Shown piece after piece: positions 1 to 11,090 of a stretch of DNA of 64,000 nucleotides. The notes beneath the pieces are model-generated. The model had not been told where the DNA came from and made no database searches. It saw nothing but the letters and a program-made list of their open reading frames with translations. The number at the start of each line of letters is the position of its first letter. Positions within the stretch are counted from its first letter, which is position 1. The stretch is from Saururus chinensis (lineage: Eukaryota > Streptophyta > Magnoliopsida > Piperales > Saururaceae), in the NCBI GenBank assembly GCA_035235625.1, contig CP141144.1, positions 47,304,014 through 47,368,013 of the forward strand, in the 5' to 3' direction. Both the position numbers and the translations under genes were made by a program.

Positions 1-1120
1 TCCGGTCAAATCATTCGTAAATATATTTTGAATAATAATAATATTTTAATAAACGTATCATAACAAAATCCCACTAAGAGGCGCACACGACGCTATTATT
101 TTAGCGCATGTCCGCCCTTAATCATATCCATTTCAAAATAATAATTTATTTAAGGTATAAATAAATTATAAACTATAACACCTAGTCATAGCATGAGATT
201 AGAGTTTAAAACCACCTACTCTCGTTAGGCCTACGTTTACAGTCGGCTTAAAAGTGGTGGGCAGCACCTCCCCTTGCGTCGGGACAGTCTCTTCATCCGG
301 CTCGGGTGTGGAGAACAGGACCTCCTCTTGCCTCGGGTTGTTTCAACCTTTTAGAGAGGTTATCTCAAAGAACGGACCCTCTCACGATGTTGGGCACCCT
401 CGATTTAGGCAAAATTGGCTTTTAAATGGGTAAAAACGAGCAAGAAACGATGAAGAAACGCGTGTTTAATACTTAAAAATGCGCATTTACACAAAGGGAA
501 AGAGGGAAAGAAAGGGTGGGGCGTATTGCACTTCACTTAAATAGCCAAACGTGGCGCGCATCCAACAAGGGGCAAGAAAAAGCAGCCCGGCGGCTAACCG
601 TCGGGCTACACCTGCGATTAGCGCAGGGCTAGCCAGCTGGCTAGCTACCCAAGCTAGCCGCCAGGCTAGCCTCATGCTGCCGCACTGGCTAACAAAAAAA
701 AAATTAATTTTTTTTCGTTTTTTTTTTGTTTTTAAATTCAAAATGAAAATAAAACTTTAAACGTGCGTAACTTCTTACCTCGAACTTATAATTACGCATT
801 CTTGGTACCATTGGACTCATATCGATGAGCCCTTCGAAACAAGACTAAACAAGGGCATGTTTTCTTGCAAACTTAAGGTGGGTCCCGCCTATGGCACACT
901 TCCAAATGCCATAGCCCACCAACCCGGTGTCCATTTAACATGTTCTTGGGTTTGATACGTTCGTCTTGCCGAGCCCTATCAAATGTCTTAAGGATTCTCT
1001 TGATAAATAAAGCTCATAATAGTCTAATTTTAAGAAGAAAAAAAACCATTAATGGACTTTAAAACTCGTTAATGGGCCTAAACACCCGATTTCAAAACTA
1101 AGAAATTTTGGGGCGTTACA
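1..1120 (-). mobile_element. Ty3/gypsy-type LTR, truncated by window edge
   Basis: Read on the minus strand, the sequence starts at 1120 with TGTAACGCCCCAAAATTT, a typical start for plant gypsy LTRs. It resembles the minus-strand LTR at 60742-62231 in several places, including the 'cttggtacc...gagctcat..gatgagc' block (near 797-835 and 61980-62020) and a 'gcaccctcgattta' block (near 397-410 and 61702-61715). A TATA-like tatttaag lies on the minus strand near 536-543. The other end is outside the window. No purine tract precedes the TG start at 1121, so this is probably a solo, truncated or 5' LTR whose body lies to the left. Confidence 0.6.
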
Positions 1121-1310
1121 AAAATTCATGCCAAAAGCGCGCAGCGACGCCTACGGCTCGCAACTAAGCCCCACACCCATCTCTACGGGTATAAATATGG
1201 GTAAAATACACAAATACGAATACGCTGAAACGTCACATTTTCCCACTGAAAATGACCAGAAAACTAGCAAGAAAATCCCAAAAAATCATAGAAAAATCAG
1301 GGACCTTACA
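1121..1310 (+). repeat. Dispersed repeat shared with the right edge of the window
   Basis: About 115 bp ending at 1310 in ...aaaaatcagggaccttaca match the reverse complement of 63891-64000 closely. Both copies stop exactly after TTACA, so this is a true element end, perhaps an LTR end (TG...CA) or a DNA-transposon terminus. A tataaatatggg motif sits at about 1189-1200. A short open frame here (1128-1319) has no recognisable protein and I do not call it a gene. Confidence 0.45.
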
Positions 1311-1693
1311 TTAGGATAAGTACTAAATTACCTTTAGAGGGGGTTGGAAACCCGTTTATAAATTGAATAGGGGTCTTGACCATGCAACTGACTTGGTTGA
1401 TGAATCGATGATGATTTTGGGGTCTTAACCTAGTTTGTTGACACTAATGGGGTTAGGCTGATTTACGAGTCTTAGGCTCTATTGATGATCTGTTGATTTG
1501 ACCATAAAGTTGCACCTCCCCATTGGAGGGAACTATGCGTGAGCTGGGCTCACTACCGATCTATTGAAGAGTTGCACATAGATGGATGATTTGCTCATTT
1601 ATGGAGTTTTTGAAACTCTTACATTATGATATGATTTGTTATTCGTATTATGAACCCCAACGATCATAACCTTGTTATTTTGTCGACTGATAT
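1311..1693. other. No recognisable gene or element
   Basis: No coding frame, RNA gene or repeat boundary could be identified in this stretch. It is bounded by the TTACA end at 1310 and the LTR-like end at 1694. Confidence 0.4.
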
Positions 1694-3460
1694 TGCCACG
1701 CCCCGGCAACCGCCCGACCCGAGTTGAACCCAGCCCAAGGGACCATCGAAGTGATGTGCCCGATGCAGGCATGATCAGTACCTAGGAGAATTGGGCAGGG
1801 AAAGGGGAGAAGTAGGGAAGAAAGGGGAGAAACTGGAATTCTGTAATTGCATAAAAACCAACCAAAAGCAAAGGCCGCCCCATATAGGAGACGACTCCCT
1901 AGGGAACCAGGCCATCTGAACCAGACCGGTCTGGTTCTTACAATATAACCTAGTTAGTGGGTCGGCTAGCCTGGGCCACTAACTGAACCACACAGTACGA
2001 TAATAAAGTATTACAATAATGAATAAATAGTTCAGTGTAATAAAATAATAAAAGAGAGAGTTTGATCAGCGTGCACAATCATGCACAACAGAAGTGCATG
2101 GGGGCGACAAAGTATTTAAAATTGCGGAAGACTTGACCCCTCTAACGGGTACGAAACACACTGAGTAATGCACCGCTTTATCTTCGTTCAAGTGAAATAA
2201 GTAAAAGCATAAAGGACCTTAAAATCTAAATTAGTATTTAAGTCTCAACCCACAAACTTATAACACCAAGCCAACAAATATGGCTCAAGTCATAACATCT
2301 AAAAACAAGTCTAAGCCACAATGGCTAATAGAGTATAGGACAAAGTAAACTAAACATGAAGTTCTAGTAAAACATCAAAATAAATCAGAAAAGATTGTAA
2401 GATTGCTAGGCTTCCCTGCCTAAACCTGATCATCATCCACATGCGCTTAATAAAGAGGGACCCAATCGTTTGCATGTCACACCATGCAGCCCCAAAACAG
2501 AAAACACAGAGAAAACAATGTGAGTATAAAACCTAGTAAGGTTTTGAATGCTGAAAACAATAAATCAGAAAACAACCATGACATTCAACATAATTTATCA
2601 CACCAACATATCATATAATATCTCATTTCTGATTACTTTCCCTTATCTTAACCATACTTACCCATAAGTAACTATCTTGCATGAAAGTATCTCAAAACAC
2701 TATTAGTAGCACGAATAATCACATCATAACATAAACATCCATCCTGTATGAAGAGTGTCTCTAGCACACCATACATATTCATGCATATCCATTCTTCTTC
2801 ATAAATATTCATCCTACATGACAAGTGTCTCACACACACTATACATATCCATGCATGTTCATAAACAACCATCCTGCATGAAGAGTGTCTCACACACACT
2901 ATCATAACATGCATATCCATAACCATTCAACCTGCATGAGAAGTGTCTCTAACACAATCACATCATGCATATCCATAGACATTCAACCTACATGAGAAGT
3001 ATCTTTAACACACTATCATAATCATGCATGTCAATAAAAACATCAACCTTGCTTAATTGGTCAAAGCTTAAGCAGTCTCTGCTCACTCCAGACAATCCCT
3101 AATTGGAAAGTCTAAAGGAATTACATAGTTTGGGTAAATTCCCTAACAAGGAAGATTACCCCCTAGTAAGTCGGTGTACTCAGCTATACTAGCCTGGATT
3201 CTCAGGGTCCAGATGGTCTCAATAATTTTGTCTCCTTATAGCATTGTCGTTCTTCTCAACTTGGGGAGGAACACCCATCCTCGACGGATGTAAAACCTCA
3301 TCCTTTTGGACGTAAAACTACATCAATAAACCTCCGATCAATTAACTCGACAAGTAATATCACACAATTGCATCCAATCAATTAATCTAAGACTAATCGC
3401 TATAAAATCTCATACGTAAATCCATCTGATGATGCATGCATCATGGTACATACGTGAGAA
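1694..3460 (-). mobile_element. LTR-like retroelement block, minus orientation
   Basis: On the minus strand this block ends at 1694 in ...ggggcgtggca, a CA-ending LTR-type terminus. Its reverse complement resembles about 4600-6308 on the plus strand: the shared landmarks are a 'catctggaccctgagaatcc' block (3195-3215 and 4925-4946), a 'gagttaattgatcg' block and the end pattern 'gggt..ctcgggtcg'. The two form a diverged inverted pair of LTRs of one family. The right boundary is approximate because I could not find a clean TG start or target duplication. There is no coding sequence. Confidence 0.45.
2677..3050. repeat. ~60-bp minisatellite, about 6 units
   Basis: Imperfect units begin with ccTGCATGAagagtgtctc at 2677, 2743, 2813, 2873, 2931 and 2987 (spacings 56-70 bp). 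Each carries a 'cacacactat' and an 'atgcatatccat' portion. The open frame on the minus strand at 2672-2926 is simply this repeat read through. Confidence 0.8.
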
Positions 3461-3479
3461 TCCAATTTCAAATCATTTA

Positions 3480-6308
3480 ATTATTATTTTACTCCTCTTT
3501 TCTAAACCCTAATGTTCAAAAATTTGTTTTTATGCTTCCAAAGCTCTAGATTTAGGGTTTTCTTTATGATTTTCAAGGTTAAGTCGAGATTAGATGTGCA
3601 TTAATATAAAAAATATGTTTTTGGAAGGTTTCAGAGGTGATTGAAGGATTAATCCAACTCAAATCAAGTGGAGAGGTAATTTGTTTTTAAATCTCAGCCT
3701 TATTGTGGTAAAAATCTTGATTTTTATGGTTTTACTTGAATGAGTTTGCTTGATTAGGGCTTTAATGGTGGATTTATGAAATGTTAATATCTTGTCTTGA
3801 TTTCCTAAGGTTTTACCTTTGAATGGGTTAAATTAGCTTTCTACATTGTTTGATTTAGTTTTGATGGTGTATGAGGCTTGGGAGAAGGTTTTAAGGTTCT
3901 TCAATGGTGTTTCGGTTTTGAAATTTTGAAAGGAAGAAAAAGGCTCGAACTGTTCAGTTGCGATCAATTGGGCCGTTTGAACAGCTTGCTAGGCCGATTG
4001 ATCGGCTATATGGCAGTTTAGCAATTTTTTATTTTTATGCTCACTTCAGTGTTTTTACTTCAATTGATGATTCTAATAGTTATGAAAAGTGTTTATGTTG
4101 GAATTAAGCTATTGAAATGGTGCAGAATTGATGATGGAGATGTATGAAGTATGCTTAAATATTTGTTATGTGGTATGATATGTTGATAGTTATACATGTT
4201 AACATTTCATTACCTTGAATCTATGAATGATGGAATTCTCATGATTAGAGCAAGTTTTCAGTGGGGACATTACATGGTAAATGCTAAGATATGTCATCTT
4301 ATAATGAGAATGGATTGTGGGTAGATGATGTTATTTTGTTATGGCTTTATGTGTAGAATAATCATGTTTGTAGTGGTTGAGCATTTGATTTCACATGAAC
4401 GGATTTGTGGTTTATGGTAGATTTCACCCTAGATTTCAGTAGGAAATCATGTTTTGAATGTGTTTAAGCATGTGTATATTGCCTTTTGAGCTTATGTCAA
4501 AGCATTGATCATGTGCTTAGGATATACACGAACACACACATGTGGGGAATCTACTATGAAACCGTAGTTAATTATGATTTGATAATGATGCATGAGGGGA
4601 TTGATGGGAGCACATTCCATGTGTTGGAATTCACATAGATCTTGCTCATGGATGTATCATGATATCATGCATCATGGACCAGACTTCATGAATGAGAGTT
4701 TTCTGATGTTTATTTGGAATTGATTGATTGTATGCAATGATGTGAGATTGTGTACCGAATTAATTGATCGATAACTTAATTGGAACTTGGTTGGTCCGAA
4801 AGGACATGATTTCAATTTTAGTTCGTGTGTGGGACATGTATACTCCCCAGGTTGAGTCTAGTTAAGTTGAGTTATGTGGGGACAAGTTTTGTACTTGTCT
4901 TGCGGATGAGATTATTGAGATTGTCATCTGGACCCTGAGAATCCAGAGTGGTATGCCTTCCTGCACTGACTACCATGTGTTCTAGGGTTCCCTGTGTGGG
5001 TATTTGCGCTCTCCCCACTGTAGGAGATGTCCCTGGGCGAACACACATGCTCTAGGTTCTCTGTGTGAGAATTGGACATCCTTGGCCAGGATTGTCCTGG
5101 GCGAGCAGAATTAGGGGCTGACCACGCCAACCTCTTATATTTCCTATGTGGAAATCGTACCACGTCTCGCCTTTGTGGTTTTGACTGTGTCCCACCTGTG
5201 TGGCAATGCTTGTATTTACTCTTTGATTGAGGTATTCACCATTTGTGTCGATGCATGTGTATTATGAATGTTATGCCCAGGATTGCACGGATTGTGTAGG
5301 GACAATTTGACACATGTGATTAGGAGTTATTATGCATGATTGTGTATCATGTGTTTAACACATTTGTCGTGTAGGGTGAATGAGGATGTGATAAGAATGC
5401 ATAATCTAAATTGTGTGATTGAGACACTATTAGGCAAGTTTATGTGATTTGAATGCATGATCTAAAATTGTGTGAATGAGACACTATTATGCAGGTTTAT
5501 GTGATATGGTTGCATGATCAGAAAGTGTATGAAAGACACTTCTTATGCGGTTTATGGTGTGAACATGCTTGATTTGATTAGATATGGACTATTACCTATG
5601 CAGGATGGATGTTAGGTGATAACTCGATCATTTATGTCTTGACTTTGATATGTGTGTCATCTGCATGCCAACTCTTATGTTTATGGATAAATAAGGGTTT
5701 AGCTAGGGAATGATCAGAAAATAGTATATCATGTCAATTATAGATCTGAATTGCTATATTGCCATGCCGTTATGTTTTTCTGATTATTGTAGTCGTGTTC
5801 AAACCATTATTTAGTTTTGTACTCACCCCACTTTCCTTAATTTATTTTGGGGTTGTTCGGCATGATGCGCAAGATACATTATACGAGGAACGATATGACC
5901 ACTCATAGGATTAGTTTCTGTCATGTCCTAATGGCCTTTTATTTCCTTATTTTCGTCTTTTTAGACCTTGAGAACTCTATTTGGTGGATCATGTTTGTTA
6001 CTAGAGCTTACTTGTTGTGCTAGATGCCTCTGACCTTTTTAGACTTTAAGCCATGTATGGGCTTTTAAGATGTTTATGTGGGTTTTGTGTGTGATGAGGA
6101 TGATTATATCATTTATTTTATCCTTTTTATTTTCTCCTTATTACTCTTGCTTAAAGGTTATGTGGTGCGTAACTCTACTAGTTAAACCGCCCATAGTAGG
6201 GGTTAAGTCTTCCGCTATTCATTAATCGCTTTCAATTCTGTCGCCCCGTGCGCTTGACTGGCCCTTAGATTGGGTTCAGCTCGGGTCGAGCAGAGTCGGG
6301 GTGTGACA
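3480..6308 (+). mobile_element. LTR-like retroelement block, plus orientation
   Basis: The block ends at 6308 in ...gcagagtcggggtgtgaca, a CA-ending terminus. Its 4600-6308 part is a diverged inverted counterpart of 1694-3460. The stretch 3480-4600 is AT-rich, without gene content and without a counterpart in the minus block. The left boundary is a guess. No protein-coding frame is credible here. Confidence 0.4.
5385..5552. repeat. ~57-bp minisatellite, 3 units plus a partial unit
   Basis: Three units of the form 'atgtgat.tgaatgcatgatctaaa.ttgtgtga.tgagacactattatgcaggttt' are followed by a partial fourth. Read in reverse they match the minisatellite at 2677-3050 (gagtgtct / gagacact; cctgcat / atgcagg). 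The two arrays therefore sit at the same place in two inverted LTR relatives and differ in unit number. Confidence 0.7.
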
Positions 6309-6320
6309 TCTAATACCAAC
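6309..6320 (-). other. Candidate retrotransposon primer-binding site (tRNA-Met type)
   Basis: On the minus strand the sequence reads TGGTATTAGA directly after an LTR end (...gggtcgtgaca at 6321). That is the usual place and form (TGGTATCAGA, one mismatch) of a plant initiator tRNA-Met primer-binding site. It is cut off at 6308 by the end of the plus-oriented LTR block, so the element it belonged to is truncated right after its 5' LTR. Confidence 0.55.
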
Positions 6321-6525
6321 TGTCACGACCCGGGATTTTGAAAATAAAACATAGAGTTAAAAAAATAATAAGAGCTTGCTTGGGCCACAACATGGAGACA
6401 TTTTTCCATAAGCATAATATAATATAGTTCATTTCCGAGGAAATACACTATATGTGTACAAACACACAAAAAATAAACAAGTCTTCTCAAGCCCAACAAA
6501 AGAAAAAAGTACTTAGAAATTACTG
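6321..6525 (-). mobile_element. 3' end of a minus-strand gypsy-type 5' LTR
   Basis: The plus strand begins TGTCACGACCCGGG at 6321; read on the minus strand this is an LTR ending ...cccgggtcgtgaca. Only about 200 bp remain before the sequence changes into the copia RNase H coding fragment near 6526. Confidence 0.45.
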
Positions 6526-6528
6526 AAA

Positions 6529-6768
6529 ATGCATTGTGACAACTCCGTAGTTGTACTCTTCTCTAAAAACAACGAGAGTTCAACTAGATCAAAGCACATA
6601 GACATTAAGTATCTAGTTGTTAGAGAAAGAGTGGAAAATCATCAAATCTTTATTGAACACATTAGCACTGACAAGATGTTCACTAATCCTTTGACAAAAG
6701 GCTTGCCCCTTAGAGTGTTTAAAGAACACTCATATGGTACGGGTGTAAGAGCTTCTTTTGATGCTTAA
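6529..6768 (+). pseudogene. Ty1/copia RNase H C-terminal fragment
   Basis: The 79-residue frame matches the end of copia-type reverse transcriptase/RNase H. It shows the catalytic-aspartate segment HCDN (residues 2-5), then SKNN, the family hallmark KHIDIKYLVVRE (23-34), then IEHISTDKM and the DPLTKGL-like NPLTKGLP. In intact elements this region degrades the RNA strand during reverse transcription. Gag, protease, integrase and reverse transcriptase are absent upstream, where the frame is joined to an unrelated LTR. The start is therefore a truncation point, not a true initiation codon. Confidence 0.85.
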
Positions 6769-6770
6769 GT

Positions 6771-6790
6771 TAGTGGGAGTGTGTATATTT
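6771..6790 (+). other. Copia polypurine tract and 3' LTR start
   Basis: Directly after the RNase H stop, the tract tagtgggagtg is followed by TGTATATTTG. This is the usual copia arrangement of a purine-rich primer site followed by an LTR beginning TG. The right end of this LTR could not be found. Confidence 0.5.
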
Positions 6791-6839
6791 GTCTACAGAC
6801 ATTTTGTAAATAGTGATTTTGACTTAAGAACCACATTAT

Positions 6840-7135
6840 TTTACACGCAGTTACACAACCTAATATGACTTTGTGTTATCGGTGACATGAGCTATGGGTG
6901 GGGGTGCTATTGATAACATGATTTGTAACCCGCAATTACACGACCTAACATGATTTCATGTTATCTGTGACACGACCTACCGGGGTGGGTGTGTTATTGA
7001 TGACATGATTTGCAACACTTTATTACACGACGTAACATGACTTCGTGTTATCGGTGACATGACCTACAGGTGGGTGTGTTGTTGATAACACGATCTATAT
7101 ACACAATTATATGACCAAACATGACTTCGTGCTAA
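6840..7135. repeat. ~86-bp tandem repeat, about 3.4 units
   Basis: Units start at ttacacaacctaa (6851), ttacacgacctaa (6936), ttacacgacgtaa (7023) and ttatatgaccaaa (7107), spaced 85, 87 and 84 bp. Each holds 'tcgtgttatcggtgacatgacctac' and 'gataacatgatttg'. Related short motifs (cgtgttat / ataacacg) recur at 7590-7900 and at 13050-13090, so the motif is not confined to this array. Confidence 0.75.
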
Positions 7136-8648
7136 CCAACATAGTGATCTCTGATTGGGTAAAATCTGGTTGAAGGACTCCTACGGCTAGCTTCACAATA
7201 TAGTACATCAGGAACACCCCATAGTCTTCATTCATCTCTTGATATGGGCATGCTTGGAAGTTTGTTAGTTGCCACTTTGTTGCACCCTTTATCCAAAGGG
7301 TCTTCTTCATGGTTGTGACAAAATGGCTTCTAAACTTGTCAACCTCGGCAAAGTAGTAACTATGGTCACCATTTAGCGGATTATACTACATGAACCTCTT
7401 CTCTCTACATTAGGCAATGAGAAGAAGGAAATTGCCAGTGACATATATCAAAATGAAGGCACTCTTGTGTTTACATTAAGCTGCTTCATCAAGTTGTTGA
7501 TGATTTTGTGACACATCTCTACCTTGTCATGCTTCATCCCTAAGTTGTAGTAGTGTTGGATGGCAGAATATGTGATCTAATATCATCAACAAAATATTGA
7601 CGTGTTAGTGATAACACGACATACGATATGTCATGTAAATACAAACATGACATGCTAATTCATCATGTAAGAGATAGCACAACATACAATAGGTCATGTA
7701 AATATAAGCATGTTAAGTACACAAGATAATCAAGTTTTTAACTTATCGTGTTATTAAAACCACGACTTGTGGCAATTTCGTGTTGTCCACAATGTGAACT
7801 TTGGAAGGGGGCATCACATAATTTTACATATCGTATTATCCAAAACACGACATGTTAACTTTAGTGTGGTCAATAACACAGAAAAAACTATGAACTAATT
7901 ATTTTCTGATTTGTTATCACTCCTGTCAAAGCATAGACACATAATCTTCATGAAGAAGCATCTTCATAGGCCATTGCTTATGTGGGTTGGCTATAAAGTC
8001 CTTGATTGTCTCTTGATCTTCTCCACGTATGATCTCTATGTGAAACATGTGTTGGAGGTCAAGGTAGTTGTGAGGCACCACTGCGACCACCTCCTTTTCC
8101 TTTTGCTTCTTCTCAGCATGCTCTTTGATGTTTATCACGCTTCAGATACTCTCTATTAGTTCCTGATCAACTGGATTAGGAGTATCCGATATAGTGGCTG
8201 AGCTGGATGCAACATTTGAGGACTAAGAGGCTGAGGTAGGAGACTTTACACCAAATTTCTCTGGGACAAGGATACTATATGTAGCAGGGATGATTGCCAA
8301 TTGAACTTCATCCCCTTGCCTCGCCTCCCCCTCCTAACTTGCTAGATAATTCGGCTTTCCAATCTTATGGGTCAAAAAGCTGCTAATTGGCTTTGGAAGA
8401 ACCAGACATGGCACCTTCTTGGCTGGCTCCTCCTTGGTAGCCTTAGTGGAGGTTGGATCCTCCTTGGTAGTAGCCTCCACCTTGGTTACGTCCTCCTTTG
8501 CTACCTCCCCCTTGGTAGCATGCGCCGGTGGAAGAGGCACCATGTACCTCATCCCTCTAGGTATAGGTGGTAGTAGGGATGTGATGGGGCCAACATTTGT
8601 AGATTTTTGTTTCTTTATCTTCAGCTTCATTTGCTTTGGTGGCACCAC
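7107..8648 (-). pseudogene. Ulp1-like (C48) cysteine protease ORF of a transposon, degenerate
   Basis: Minus-strand frames can be strung together, broken by stops and shifts. 8334-8648 encodes a Lys/Glu/Thr-rich low-complexity stretch with PLPPAH. 7926-8138 encodes a basic segment with NYLDLQHMFHIEII. 7107-7570 encodes a Ulp1-like tail with KWQLTNFQACPYQ followed by NEDYGVFLMYYI. The tail fits the C-terminal catalytic region of Ulp1/SENP-type proteases that ride in plant CACTA and Mutator-like transposons. In that family the active cysteine is in a DCGVF motif; here it reads DYGVF, so catalysis would be lost. The interval 7590-7915 has no usable frame and may be an intron or an insertion rich in cgtgttat motifs. 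Family assignment is by motif reading only. Confidence 0.5.
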
Positions 8649-9270
8649 TTCTGTAATGTAATACTTTGCTTTTCTGATTACATCTAACCAAAGAAGTTAG
8701 AAGTAATTAGTTAATTTTTTTATTAAATTATAGATGGTTCAAATGTTGAAACCTCCGTATATGTGTAGAGCTAGAAGAAATGAGAGTAACAAATCAAAAA
8801 ATGCACGAAACGGAGGTCGGGATTGAAATTTACGACCTCGAGAAGCATAGAATATAGGCAAGACCCACTTGGAAAGAGTATGATATATTGCTTTAAGAGG
8901 GTTAATATCGAAGGGCTCATCAATACGAGTCTAACGGTACCAAGAACGTATGAATCCAAATCCGGGGTAGAAAGTTATGCTTGTTTGAAGATAAATATTT
9001 AAAAAAAAGGAAAAGAAAAGAAAATGTGCCACGCACGACGAATGCACATAAAGCATGTTGCAACAAGCGAACGCCATGAACATTACGCGTGGCCATCGCA
9101 CTGTACTCACAACACTGAAATGGCTGGTGCCACCATGTAAAATTGCGGCGCTGCCACGAAAAATTGTGGTGCTGCACCACAGTTTCGGCGCACCGAGGGC
9201 CTATATGTACCCCATTTCTCCCATTTTCAAATACGAACTTCATTTTGTCCGTTTCTGAGCATTTTGAGTC

Positions 9271-9624
9271 TGATTAAGGCTGTTCAAGAGGTGTTCTTAA
9301 GTAAATTGAGTGTGTTCTATGTAATGGAGGGGTCCTTTCTTCGAGTTGGAGACCGTATAAGGAGGAAACGCCCCAAGACATGGAGAGGTTCTGCACATTG
9401 TCCTCTAGCACAGAGAACTTCTTCTCTGTTTCTGATCATCCTAACTCTGATTTAGTCCGTTCAAGAGGTGTTCTTGACTAAATCGAGTGTGTTCTATGCA
9501 ATGGAGGGGGTCTATTCTCCGAGTTGATGATATATAAGAAAGAAACATTTCAAAACAAGAAGAGGCCCTGCTTGTCATCCTCAAACACCGGAGAAAGAAA
9601 AAGAGGCTAGGAACAAGAGGGAAT
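9271..9624. repeat. 177-bp tandem duplication inside the LTR
   Basis: tgattaaggctgttcaagaggtgttctt at 9271 and tgatttagtccgttcaagaggtgttctt at 9448 begin two diverged copies. Both continue through 'gagtgtgttctatg.aatggaggg' and 'gagttg'. It lies just downstream of the LTR TATA-like box, so it would be in the transcribed leader. Confidence 0.7.
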
Positions 9625-9849
9625 TTTGTCCTCCATCACCAAGCCGAATCAAGAAAAGTGGTCTGAAGAAGGGGAGGCTCTACCCTCTACCAAAGGGCCA
9701 CGATGTGTGATAAACATCCCCAAGTAGGGGAGGTTCTGTCAACCACTAACGAGCATAAAAAACGAGAAGAGTCTCCGGGAAGGGGAGTGTTTGTGCGTCG
9801 TCTTTCGGTGCAAGGCGATGAATGTATGGAGGCTAGAGGGGGGCTCCAT

Positions 9850-11090
9850 CTATTGCTTCTGGATCTGAAGGGGAGGACGCCCAGAAGGAATGAGCAACCC
9901 CGAATGATGCTACCTTGCGAGACATTAGGGGAGTAAGCGTTTCTAACCTCTCATTTAAATTATAGAGCTGTATGTGTTAAATTAGGATGTGTGCTATGTC
10001 ATGATACTTTGTGTTCTGATCTGCTATGTTTTGATATGATCTGTTTATGTTCCATCTTGCTCTAGGGTAGACCGAGATGTGTGGTGTGTGTGTCCGGTCT
10101 TGGCTCAGTGATAGAGAGAGACGGGTGATGTGCTCAATCTCAGCTCAGTGATAGAGCAAGACGTATGTTATGTTCAGTCTCGGCTCAGTGATAGAGCGAG
10201 AAGTGTGAATGTGATTAATCCCGCTCTGTAGTAGAGCGAGATGTGTGATTTCATTGATTTATTAACTTCCGTTTGACTCCGATAAATTACGAGTTTCAAT
10301 ATACCTCCAATTGAATATTAGTATATACATATTTTAACGTATATGAGTTTGTGATGCTTGTTGTATGTAATAACCATTAGGGAGAACTACGTTTGAATCC
10401 GATCGTATTAGAATAATATTATGAATGTCATCCAATACGTACGTAGGCAACCAACGACAATGCAACGTTAGCCCGATCCAAATTAATTATAATTATAAGT
10501 TTTATTTTGATTTAACGTGACAAATTATAAAGTTTCGTTGTGTGTAAATGAACATTACAACCTGAGTCTACGTATAGGGAAGCTTTAAAGCTTCGTAGTG
10601 TGTAGATGAGCGTTGTATCTCTTGTACACAGATGATGATTCCTTGCTCAAGGAAGAAGAAATTTTTTATTAGAAATGTTGTGGGCCTTGGCTCGGGTTGG
10701 GGTGTTACAGTAACGACCCTGAATTTCGAATAAGATTTTAGCCTCTACTAAGCTAATTTTAGAGTTTTTAGCAATTTTTAAATAGTGTGCGTCTTTTCTG
10801 AAACCCCCTCAACGCACTATTAAAAAATATTTTTTAAATATAAAAGATAAGTAAGAGATTTTAATTTATATAGTTGCGTATAAAAGAAATAGGGGATAGA
10901 TAAGTTTAGTTGGGTGCAAGTAGGCACATGTTTTTTAAGCAAAATATATCTACCAATTTGCTCTTTGTTATTTTGTTAACTCTTAGCCTCAAAAGAGGCG
11001 GCAATTATATTATTCGAGAATAAAACTGTCTAAATACATCACACATCAAATAGAAAAGAGGGAGGGATCTTAAACCACTTACAAAAAAAA
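9850..11090. repeat. Left part of segment S_A, outside the tandem array
   Basis: From tattgcttctggatctgaagggg (9851) onward the sequence is collinear with S_B (20650 onward). It contains the LTR 3' end, the join gttaca/gtaacgacc at 10710/10711, and an LTR-start fragment. Relative to S_B it lacks about 500 bp at about 10783 (between caattttta and aatagtg; the missing part corresponds to about 21625-22130). It precedes the first array junction at 11091, so it is present once only. Confidence 0.75.
10061..10240. repeat. 40-bp hairpin minisatellite
   Basis: Units cggctcagtgatagagcgag begin at 10101, 10141 and 10181, flanked by the variants gctctagggtag and gctctgtagtagagcgag. Each unit can fold through gctc...gagc. 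The homologous place in the first S_B segment (20862-21095) holds about two more units. Confidence 0.75.

Larger units (their letters stand above)
8652..10710 (+). mobile_element. Gypsy-type LTR, plus orientation
   Basis: The sequence begins TGTAATG at 8652 and ends GGGGTGTTACA at 10710. Its body is collinear with the reverse complement of the LTR at 60742-62231, for example 'acgacctcgagaagcat' near 8831 and 'acggtaccaagaacg' near 8934. A TATA-like ctatatg lies at 9201. The small frames inside are not conserved and I do not call them. It abuts a second LTR start (gtaacgaccctgaattt) at 10711, so no target duplication can be checked. Confidence 0.55.

Noticed and set aside
487-760. Frames on both strands over the gctagc-rich stretch
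   Set aside because: They are short, low-complexity and inside an LTR; the clustered ggctagc motifs produce the open frames.
2677-3050. Possible CRISPR-like array
   Set aside because: Units are directly contiguous without unique spacers and vary in length; this is a minisatellite in a plant retroelement.
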